From an uncultured Clostridium sp. (GTDB lineage Bacteria > Bacillota > Clostridia > TANB77 > CAG-508): a stretch of 10,454 bases of DNA. Shown piece after piece: positions 1 to 4,722 of this stretch; the stretch's first letter is position 1; every line of letters begins with the position of its first letter. A model generated the notes under the pieces. It did not search any database, was not told the origin of the DNA, and was given only the letters and a program-made list of their open reading frames with translations. The stretch is taken from NCBI GenBank assembly GCA_900552555.1, contig URZW01000037.1, forward strand, positions 1 through 10,454, read 5' to 3'. The position numbers and the translations under genes were made by a program.

Positions 1-3
1 TAA

Positions 4-51
4 GTAAATACTCAAAAGGGTCCTGTATTCGGGTATTGTTTGAGTATTTAC
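4..51. repeat. 13-bp perfect inverted repeat at the window edge
   Basis: GTAAATACTCAAA at 4-16 is repeated as its reverse complement at 39-51, leaving a 22-nt spacer. The RNA would form a long stem on either strand. No clear T-run follows on either side, so a standard intrinsic terminator is not well supported. It could be the end of a gene or mobile element lying to the left of the window. The rest of 52-175 holds no gene I can support. Confidence 0.55.
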
Positions 52-144
52 ATTAAAATTTGTTAACGTTATGTAGGGAACCTGAGAAAATATGAAAAAT
101 ATCATTCACAGGTATTTCAAGAAATTTCTTTACTGAACTATAAT

Positions 145-164
145 GACGGTTCTTTTGGGGACAT
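145..164. repeat. Short dispersed repeat, partial copy
   Basis: GACGGTTCTTTTGGGGACAT at 145-164 matches 3366-3385 with a single T/G difference. It also shares the GACGGTTCTT core with the inverted copy at 3468-3494. It looks like a solitary half-copy of the element between htpX and tatD. I recall similar GGGGACGGTTCTT units as scattered intergenic repeats in many Firmicutes, but I cannot name the family. Confidence 0.6.
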
Positions 165-173
165 TTTAAGCCA

Positions 174-201
174 ACAAAAAGAACTCTAGAAATAGAGTTC
201 C
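174..201 (-). terminator. Intrinsic terminator of the 3D-domain gene
   Basis: Read on the minus strand, GAACTCT and AGAGTTC (194-200 and 181-187) form a perfect 7-bp stem with a 6-nt loop. TTTTT follows at 180-176. It lies 17 nt past the stop codon of the 3D-domain gene and is a standard Rho-independent terminator. Confidence 0.9.
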
Positions 202-217
202 TATAAATCATATGTTA

Positions 218-1165
218 TTATTGAGCAACACTTACTGGTAAATATCTTACACCCCAAGCTAAAGCTTCGGCATGAGAATTTACAAATATATCAATTTTAT
301 TTCCATTAATAGCGCCACCTCTGTCTTCAACAGTATATACATGACCATTAATATTTAATTTTGTACCAAATGCAAATTTTGCAGATGCTGCAACTGTTCT
401 ACCAGCTGTTGCATGAGTTCCCATTGCTGTTCTTCCTGTTGCCTTTCCACAACATTTTGCACATGGACAATATGCTGTTATTTTATATACTTGTGTTCCA
501 GCTGTTGCTGTTGTTGTAGCTGCTGTAGTTGATGCAGCTCTTGTTGTTGTTCCTGCTCTTGATGTTACTTTATTTACCTGTACTATTTTGTTTACAGGTT
601 CTGTAATTACCTTTTCAGATAACTGTGTTTTTTCAATTTCTACTTCATTTTGATATTTAATTTTGTATGTTACTTCTTTTAATCCGTTTTTTCCTTGTTG
701 TAACACTTTATTTTTTGTGTCTGTGCTTGTTCCTGCTACATTTTTTGTTATTGTTTCATAAGGTATTTCAACTTGTTCTGTTACTACTTTTTCTGTAATT
801 GGTGCATAACTATTTAATAGTTCATCTAATGTTGTTTGTACACCTTCTTCAGAAACTTTTGCTATTTGAACTTCGTTATATGATTTATCTACTATTTTTA
901 TAACAGCTCCTGCTGCTACTTCTTCATTAGCTTCTGGTATTGTTTTTTGATTCTCATCTAATACAATATTGTTTTCATTTAATATTTCATCAACAGTTTC
1001 TTTTGATGTTAATACTGTTAATTCATATCCATTTTGTAGTACAATTTTAATATCTTTCAAGTTTGTGTTTACTGCCATTACCCCTATTCCTGAAATTAAT
1101 ATTAAGATTATACTAACACATATGATTTTCATTATAGAAATTGAAGCTTTTTCTTCTTTTTTCAT
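218..1165 (-). CDS. YabE/RpfB-like cell-wall protein (DUF348-G5-3D)
   Basis: This 315-residue protein is probably a secreted or membrane-anchored peptidoglycan-acting enzyme. An N-terminal membrane segment spans about residues 11-32. A DUF348-like ubiquitin-fold repeat follows at about 38-78, then a G5 domain at about 123-198, a Thr/Ala-rich linker at 202-223 and a C-terminal 3D domain at about 226-314. The order matches Bacillus subtilis YabE, a relative of resuscitation-promoting factors; YabE has more DUF348 copies. 3D domains share the MltA double-psi barrel and are lytic-transglycosylase-like. Two of the three name-giving aspartates are present, D281 (VEDRGG) and D292 (KIDIF). The first is missing: the usual AVDP stretch reads AASA at 259-262. 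Four cysteines (YCPCAKCC, 232-239) precede the fold. An AAGGAGGT site 12 nt upstream fixes the ATG start. The gene is probably monocistronic, with its own promoter and terminator. Confidence 0.88.
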   Translation of the reverse strand: MKKEEKASISIMKIICVSIILILISGIGVMAVNTNLKDIKIVLQNGYELTVLTSKETVDEILNENNIVLDENQKTIPEANEEVAAGAVIKIVDKSYNEVQIAKVSEEGVQTTLDELLNSYAPITEKVVTEQVEIPYETITKNVAGTSTDTKNKVLQQGKNGLKEVTYKIKYQNEVEIEKTQLSEKVITEPVNKIVQVNKVTSRAGTTTRAASTTAATTTATAGTQVYKITAYCPCAKCCGKATGRTAMGTHATAGRTVAASAKFAFGTKLNINGHVYTVEDRGGAINGNKIDIFVNSHAEALAWGVRYLPVSVAQ

Positions 1166-1199
1166 AAATTTTTAATACCTCCTTTTGGCATCGCTTATA

Positions 1200-1228
1200 A
1201 TTATACTATATTTTCTTATTTTTGTCAA
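1200..1228 (-). promoter_or_regulatory. Sigma-A promoter of the 3D-domain gene
   Basis: On the minus strand TTGACA (1228-1223) and TATAAT (1205-1200) are both perfect consensus and are separated by exactly 17 bp. Transcription should start near 1193, giving a leader of about 28 nt that contains the ribosome site at 1185-1178. Confidence 0.9.
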
Positions 1229-1364
1229 ATTCGTACAAGCCTTGAATTCCAAGTGGTTCATTATAGTATATGCCGTAACCATTGAAAATAGTACAAATTT
1301 TTTTTGGATATTTTTATCTTTTATACATATAATAATTCATATAGTATATTTTTACTAAAAGTAA

Positions 1365-1393
1365 TTGACATTTTAAAAAAATTATTATATACT
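1365..1393 (+). promoter_or_regulatory. Promoter of the small antisense RNA
   Basis: TTGACA at 1365-1370 and TATACT at 1388-1393, 17 bp apart, match the sigma-A consensus at 11 of 12 positions. The predicted start is near 1400. No ribosome site or ORF follows before a strong terminator, so it should drive a short untranslated RNA. It is closer to consensus than the opposing promoter at 1642-1670, as expected if the antitoxin is made in excess. Confidence 0.85.
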
Positions 1394-1399
1394 ATATAC

Positions 1400-1471
1400 A
1401 GCTTATAAGTTAAGAGATCAAAAGATTTAAAAGATGTTCGATATGTGCTGGCTACACATATCTTTTTTTTT
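1400..1471 (+). ncRNA. Putative type I antitoxin RNA (RNA II-like, about 70 nt)
   Basis: A short RNA is predicted from the promoter and from the terminator hairpin ending in nine Ts. It has no start codon with a ribosome site. AGATCAAAAGAT (1415-1426) and AGATGTTC (1432-1439) recur in the same order at 1589-1600 and 1607-1614. There they are antisense to the start region of the small minus-strand gene. The RNA could therefore pair with that mRNA over 12 bp and 8 bp on either side of its AUG. Its terminator loop, CUGGCUA, is complementary over six bases to the loop of the mRNA terminator. The size and plan resemble RNA II of the pAD1 par locus (about 65 nt). The function is inferred from this complementarity. 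Confidence 0.78.
1440..1471 (+). terminator. Terminator of the small antisense RNA
   Basis: GATATGTG (1440-1447) pairs perfectly with CACATATC (1455-1462) around the 7-nt loop CTGGCTA, followed by nine Ts (1463-1471). The loop begins CUGG, which fits the YUNR U-turn motif seen in antisense-RNA recognition loops. Confidence 0.93.
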
Positions 1472-1474
1472 ATT

Positions 1475-1503
1475 AAAAAAGAAGTGGTTGGCTAGACCAC
1501 TCC
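1475..1503 (-). terminator. Terminator of the small-peptide mRNA
   Basis: On the minus strand GGAGTGGT (1503-1496) pairs with ACCACTTC (1488-1481), including one G-U pair, around the 7-nt loop CTAGCCA. TTTTTT follows (1480-1475). The loop starts CUAG, again a YUNR motif. Its UAGCCA is the exact complement of UGGCUA in the opposing RNA's terminator loop. Confidence 0.9.
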
Positions 1504-1515
1504 TAGATTAAATAA

Positions 1516-1605
1516 TTAATCTTTTTGTTTGTTACTTTGGCTTTCTTCATTTTTACTTTTTAGTAATTCTTGAATTAATAGCCAAATAAGATCAAAAGAT
1601 GTCAT
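1516..1605 (-). CDS. 29-residue peptide, putative type I toxin
   Basis: This very short ORF has an excellent ribosome site: AAAGGAGGTGA at 1623-1613, with 10 nt between GGAGG and the ATG. It also has its own promoter and terminator, which argues that it is a real gene. The peptide begins MTSFDLIWLLIQELL (1-15), a hydrophobic or amphipathic helix with D5, Q12 and E13. A strongly polar, lysine-rich tail rich in N, Q, S and E (16-29) follows and ends in D. The hydrophobic stretch is only about 12 residues, short for a full membrane span. The form (short hydrophobic helix plus charged tail, about 30 residues) resembles Fst-type toxins, but it lacks the proline-containing long hydrophobic core typical of Fst. 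A convergent RNA complementary to its start region suggests antisense control. It could instead be a harmless regulated peptide. Toxicity is inferred, not seen. Confidence 0.75.
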   Translation of the reverse strand: MTSFDLIWLLIQELLKSKNEESQSNKQKD

Positions 1606-1614
1606 TAGATGTTC
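1589..1614 (-). promoter_or_regulatory. Antisense RNA target blocks flanking the start codon
   Basis: The 12-nt block at 1589-1600 (codons 2-6 of the peptide gene) and the 8-nt block at 1607-1614 (between Shine-Dalgarno and ATG) are direct repeats of 1415-1426 and 1432-1439. Pairing with the antisense RNA would leave the AUG (1605-1603) in a small internal loop, 6 nt against 5 nt, with helices on both sides. That would block ribosome loading. It parallels the DRa/DRb repeats of pAD1 par. Confidence 0.75.
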
Positions 1615-1639
1615 ACCTCCTTTCTAAAGAGAGGTGAAC
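1611..1639 (-). promoter_or_regulatory. Leader hairpin sequestering the Shine-Dalgarno
   Basis: GTTCACCTC (1611-1619 on the plus strand) is the inverse of GAGGTGAAC (1631-1639). Inner CTT/AAG pairing, one bulge and a UAGA tetraloop complete the fold. In the mRNA the GGAGGTG Shine-Dalgarno lies inside the stem. If transcription starts at A1635, an ACCUC/GAGGU core still covers the site. This matches the 5' stem-loop of fst mRNA, which delays translation until the antitoxin can bind. Confidence 0.8.
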
Positions 1640-1641
1640 CC

Positions 1642-1670
1642 ATTATATAATATTAAACTTATAGAGTCTA
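1642..1670 (-). promoter_or_regulatory. Promoter of the small-peptide gene
   Basis: On the minus strand TAGACT (1670-1665) and TATAAT (1647-1642) are 17 bp apart: a perfect -10 with a 4/6 -35. Start is expected near 1635, giving an mRNA of about 160 nt that ends at the terminator near 1475. It is divergent from the lemA promoter. Confidence 0.72.
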
Positions 1671-1698
1671 TAGTTTAAAAAAATTTGTTAAAAATCTC

Positions 1699-1727
1699 TT
1701 GTTAAAAAACTTAATTTATGTTATTAT
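1699..1727 (+). promoter_or_regulatory. Probable lemA promoter
   Basis: TTGTTA (1699-1704) and TATTAT (1722-1727) are 17 bp apart, matching 4/6 and 5/6 of the sigma-A hexamers. Start near 1734 would leave a leader of about 36 nt with AAGGAGG at 1755-1761. Confidence 0.55.
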
Positions 1728-1769
1728 CAATTTACAAATTGTATATAATAAAAAAAGGAGGCAAAAACT

Positions 1770-2330
1770 ATGGGATGGATTGTATTAGCAATAATAGTAA
1801 TAATTGTAATTGCAATAATAGCAATGTATAACGGATTAGTATCTGCAAAAGTAAAAGTAGACAATGCATGGAGCCAAATTGATGTACAATTACAAAGAAG
1901 ATTTGATTTAATTCCTAACTTTGTTGAAACAGTAAAAGGATATGCAGCACACGAATCTGAAACACTTGAAAAAGTAACACAATTAAGAACTTCTTGGGCA
2001 AACGCTGGAACAGTTGCTGAAAAAGCCGAATTAGACAATCAACTTTCAGGTGCATTAAAAACAATTATGGCTGTTTCTGAAAATTATCCAGATTTAAAAG
2101 CAAACCAAAACTTTTCTGAATTATCTGAGGAATTAAGAAATACAGAAAATAAAATTTCTTTTTCTAGACAATTCTATAATGACAGTGTTACAATGTACAA
2201 CCAAAAATTACAACTTTTCCCTTCTAACATAATTGCTGGAATGTTTAATTTCACACCTCGTGAATTATTCACAGCTGAAAGTGATGAAGCTAGAAAAAAT
2301 GTAAAAGTTGATTTTGGAAAAAATGCATAA
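1770..2330 (+). CDS. lemA: LemA family protein
   Basis: This 186-residue protein has one N-terminal membrane helix (about residues 3-19, almost entirely Ile/Val/Ala) and a cytoplasmic or surface-exposed helical bundle. The family signature is clear at about 20-62: YNGLV, then VDNAWSQIDVQLQRRFDLIPN and a conserved ETVKGYA-HE stretch. Length and fold match complete LemA proteins. The biochemical role of LemA is poorly known; the family is widespread and often sits beside HtpX-type metalloproteases or TPM-domain genes, as here. The ATG is fixed by AAGGAGG with an 8-nt spacer. A terminator follows the stop directly, so most transcripts probably end before htpX. Confidence 0.93.
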   Translation: MGWIVLAIIVIIVIAIIAMYNGLVSAKVKVDNAWSQIDVQLQRRFDLIPNFVETVKGYAAHESETLEKVTQLRTSWANAGTVAEKAELDNQLSGALKTIMAVSENYPDLKANQNFSELSEELRNTENKISFSRQFYNDSVTMYNQKLQLFPSNIIAGMFNFTPRELFTAESDEARKNVKVDFGKNA

Positions 2331-2338
2331 TTAAATTT

Positions 2339-2368
2339 AAGGGGTTGTCATATCGACTCCCCTTTTTT
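2339..2368 (+). terminator. Terminator downstream of lemA
   Basis: AAGGGG (2339-2344) pairs with CCCCTT (2359-2364), with an inner GTC/GAC helix, and six Ts follow the CCCC (2363-2368). It lies 8 nt after the lemA stop. Read-through into htpX remains possible. Confidence 0.8.
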
Positions 2369-2443
2369 GTATTTTTCATTAAAACAAATATATATTTAAT
2401 TAATTTTATAAATATAATTAAATATCATGAAAAGGAGATTTAT

Positions 2444-3346
2444 ATGTTTGAAGCTAGTAAAAAAAATAAATTCGAATCAGGACTAATAATTTCAATATTT
2501 ATACTTGTAATAACATTAATCGTATATTACATCTGTAATGCCTTAGATTTAGGCGGTTTATCAATAGTAATTGCATTAATATTTTCTATAGCAAGTGCCT
2601 GGGGCTCTTACTATTACAGTGATAAAATCGTTTTAGCATCTTGTCATGCAAGACCAGCAACAAAAGAAGAAGATTTAAAACTTATTAATATTTTAGATGC
2701 TCTAATGGTAACAGCTGATCTACCCAAAAAACCTGATTTATATGTTGTAGAAGATGCTCAACCAAATGCATTTGCAACAGGAAGAAATCCTGAACATGCA
2801 ATAATTTGTGTTACAACCGGACTATTAGAAAAATTAAATTACTACGAATTAGAAGGAGTTATAGCACATGAAATGAGCCATATAAAAAATTATGATATAC
2901 GACTAAGTGCTGTCGTTTCAGTATTTGTAGGACTTATTGTAATGCTATCAGATATGTTCTCAAGAGTTCTATTTTGGGGTGGTACAAAAGATAGAGACAG
3001 TGACAGCAAAGCAAATGGCATATTAATGCTATTAGGCTTAATCTGTTTAATATTATCACCTATTTTTGGTACTTTAATGCAACTTGCTCTTTCAAGAAAA
3101 AGAGAATTTTTAGCAGACAGCACTGCTGTTGAATTCACTCGTAATCCTGATGGTTTAATTTCTGCATTAGAAAAATTAGAAAGTGACCCAAATGAATTAC
3201 AAAGTGCAAACTCTGCTACCGCAAATATGTATATTATTAGTCCATTTAAGAAAAATGGAGAAAAAGGCAAAAGAAAATCTTCTTCACTTTGGTCAACACA
3301 CCCAAGCACAGAAGACAGAATTGAAGCATTAAGAAACATTAGATAA
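2444..3346 (+). CDS. htpX: HtpX-like membrane zinc metalloprotease (M48)
   Basis: This 300-residue M48B protease is expected to degrade damaged or misfolded membrane proteins. Two membrane helices (about 13-31 and 37-56) precede the catalytic domain. HEMSH at 142-146 supplies two zinc-binding histidines and the catalytic E143, and E221 in RKREFLAD is the likely third zinc ligand. Hydrophobic segments at about 153-170 and 191-214 bracket a short polar loop. The C-terminal HPSTEDRI (286-293) is typical of HtpX. ATG 2444 is chosen because AAAGGAGA stands just upstream (2431-2438). The frame is open back to TTG 2345, but that start lies inside the lemA terminator. A TATAAT at 2413-2418 may belong to its own promoter, though the -35 is poor. 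The gene converges on tatD across a repeat element. Confidence 0.93.
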   Translation: MFEASKKNKFESGLIISIFILVITLIVYYICNALDLGGLSIVIALIFSIASAWGSYYYSDKIVLASCHARPATKEEDLKLINILDALMVTADLPKKPDLYVVEDAQPNAFATGRNPEHAIICVTTGLLEKLNYYELEGVIAHEMSHIKNYDIRLSAVVSVFVGLIVMLSDMFSRVLFWGGTKDRDSDSKANGILMLLGLICLILSPIFGTLMQLALSRKREFLADSTAVEFTRNPDGLISALEKLESDPNELQSANSATANMYIISPFKKNGEKGKRKSSSLWSTHPSTEDRIEALRNIR

Positions 3347-3348
3347 AC

Positions 3349-3494
3349 AAAAATGTCCTTTTGGGGACGGTTCTTTTTGGGACATCGTCTTTAAAGAGGA
3401 CATTTTTAAATATGCTTAATATATCAATGTTTAGAGGCAATTACAAATTTGGGAAAAATGTCCTTTTAAGAACCGTCCCCAAAAGGACATTTTT
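3349..3494. repeat. MITE/REP-like element with 27-bp inverted ends; bidirectional terminator
   Basis: 3349-3375 and 3468-3494 are perfect 27-bp inverted repeats. Each end lies in its own hairpin. The left one folds AAAAATGTCC (3349-3358) with GGACATTTTT (3398-3407). The right one has a perfect 14-bp stem, AAAAATGTCCTTTT (3454-3467) against 3481-3494, around a 13-nt loop. A further partial copy is at 145-164. No transposase is encoded, so it would have to be mobilised in trans. It sits between convergent htpX and tatD, and its U-ending stems probably stop transcription from both sides. Its right hairpin overlaps the tatD coding end. Confidence 0.75.
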
Positions 3495-4253
3495 TGTATT
3501 TTCATATGTAATTTTTTCAACCTCTTCCAAAGTTAAACCTTTTACATCAGCAATTTTTTGTGCGACAAATCTTACATTAGAAGGAGTATTTCGTGTTCCT
3601 CTAACAGGTTCAGGTGCAAGATATGGACTATCTGTTTCTATTAAGATTCTATCATTTGGAACCAATTTTATCATTTCTACTGCATTTTTAGAATTTTTGA
3701 AAGTAATTGGACCAGCAAATGAAATATAAAACCCAAGTTTTAACCCTTCTTTTATTAACTCTCTATTTTGAGGACAACAATGAAAAACTCCAGTTTTCTC
3801 AACTTTATTTTCTTTTAAAATTTGCAATGTATCCATAACAGCTTCTCTTGTATGAATAACAATAGGTAAATTAAGTTTATTAGCTATTTTTATTTGTTCA
3901 ATAAAAGCTATTTTTTGTAATTCCTTATTTTCAGTATTCCAATAATAATCAAGTCCTATCTCTCCTATTGCACACACTTTTCTACTGTTCTCTTTAGCTA
4001 TTTTCTCAATTTCAGCTAATTGTTTCCACAATTCATCTTCAGATTGTGGAATATCATTAGGCGAAATCCCCGCTGTTGTGTAAATAAAATCATAATTTTT
4101 TGCTATTTCTAAAGCTTTTTTTGAACTATCTACACTATAACCAGCAGTAATAAAATTTGTTACTCCAGATTCACAAATTTCTTTAATTACTTTTTCTCTA
4201 TCTCCATCAAATTTCTCGTCATTTAGATGACTGTGACTATCAATTAATCCCAT
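3441..4253 (-). CDS. tatD: TatD family metal-dependent DNase
   Basis: This 270-residue TIM-barrel amidohydrolase of the TatD/YabD family is likely a 3'-5' DNase used in DNA repair or turnover. Metal-binding and catalytic motifs are intact: DSHSHL (H7, H9), GEIGLDYY (E98), IVIHTREA (H134), GVFHCC (H158) and ETDSPYLAP (D208). The tail is unusual. Family members normally stop soon after a sequence like ENTK-LFG; here ENTKN (251-255) runs on as VLLGTVLKRTFFPNL. Codons 254-267 lie inside the repeat hairpin at 3454-3494, so the native end seems to have been replaced by repeat sequence. This surface tail should not destroy activity. ATG 4253 has only a modest AAGGTG ribosome site. acpS lies 53 nt upstream on the same strand, so cotranscription is likely. 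Confidence 0.93.
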   Translation of the reverse strand: MGLIDSHSHLNDEKFDGDREKVIKEICESGVTNFITAGYSVDSSKKALEIAKNYDFIYTTAGISPNDIPQSEDELWKQLAEIEKIAKENSRKVCAIGEIGLDYYWNTENKELQKIAFIEQIKIANKLNLPIVIHTREAVMDTLQILKENKVEKTGVFHCCPQNRELIKEGLKLGFYISFAGPITFKNSKNAVEMIKLVPNDRILIETDSPYLAPEPVRGTRNTPSNVRFVAQKIADVKGLTLEEVEKITYENTKNVLLGTVLKRTFFPNL

Positions 4254-4306
4254 TTTCTATAACACCTTTTCATTACATTTTTTTACAATCTGTAAACATA
4301 TATCTT

Positions 4307-4681
4307 TTACAACAATACTACCACAACATTAGCTGTAGCATATGATTTACAATGTGAAATACTTACATCAATACCTTGAATTTTATCTGTATCAACATTA
4401 AGCAGATTTATTTGAGGTCTTCCTTGTTTATCATTAACAATCTCAAAATCTTTCCAACAAACTGAATATTTATCATCTAAAATTTTAGAAATAGCTTTAA
4501 ATGCTGCTTCTTTAGCAGCAAATCTACCTGCATAATGTTGATATTTTTGTGCTTTTCGTGATTCACAATATTCTATTTCTTTTTTTGTAAATACTCTATC
4601 TAGAAATCTGTCCCCAACATTTTCTATACTTTCTTTTATTCTATCTATTTCAATAATATCAATACCACAAGTAACTTTCAT
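4307..4681 (-). CDS. acpS: Holo-[acyl-carrier-protein] synthase
   Basis: This enzyme transfers 4'-phosphopantetheine from coenzyme A to a serine of acyl carrier protein, activating it for fatty acid synthesis in the cytoplasm. The 124 residues match the small AcpS class. Mg2+-binding D8 lies in GIDIIEI (6-12) and E58 in RFAAKEAAFKA (53-63). The VSISHC segment (106-111) is also typical. The gene is complete. Its ribosome site is weak (AAGGA, 7-nt spacer). It lies 41 nt after the unrecognised 407-residue gene and 53 nt before tatD, so all three may be one transcript. Confidence 0.95.
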   Translation of the reverse strand: MKVTCGIDIIEIDRIKESIENVGDRFLDRVFTKKEIEYCESRKAQKYQHYAGRFAAKEAAFKAISKILDDKYSVCWKDFEIVNDKQGRPQINLLNVDTDKIQGIDVSISHCKSYATANVVVVLL

Positions 4682-4722
4682 AAATTTTTCCTTTTTTAAA
4701 ATTTTTTTATAATTATTAAACT

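Noticed and set aside
1744..1749. Perfect TATAAT directly before lemA
   Set aside because: Transcription from it would start at or inside the Shine-Dalgarno, and the -35 position (TTATTA) is poor; 1699-1727 fits better.
1727..2038. 103-codon minus-strand ORF over lemA
   Set aside because: It is a shadow of the clear LemA coding sequence and has no ribosome site.
2345..2443. 33-codon N-terminal extension of htpX from TTG
   Set aside because: It starts inside the lemA terminator hairpin and has no ribosome site, while ATG 2444 has AAAGGAGA just upstream and gives a normal HtpX N-terminus.
2890..3339. 149-codon minus-strand ORF antisense to htpX
   Set aside because: It is the reverse shadow of htpX, whose frame carries the HEMSH motif and family features.
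3361..3729. 122-codon plus-strand ORF over the repeat and tatD
   Set aside because: It is antisense to tatD, begins inside the repeat and has no ribosome site or recognisable protein features.
4612..4620. TGTCCCCAA inside acpS resembling the dispersed repeat
   Set aside because: It is only a few bases, encodes the conserved GDRF segment and lacks the GACGGTTCTT core.
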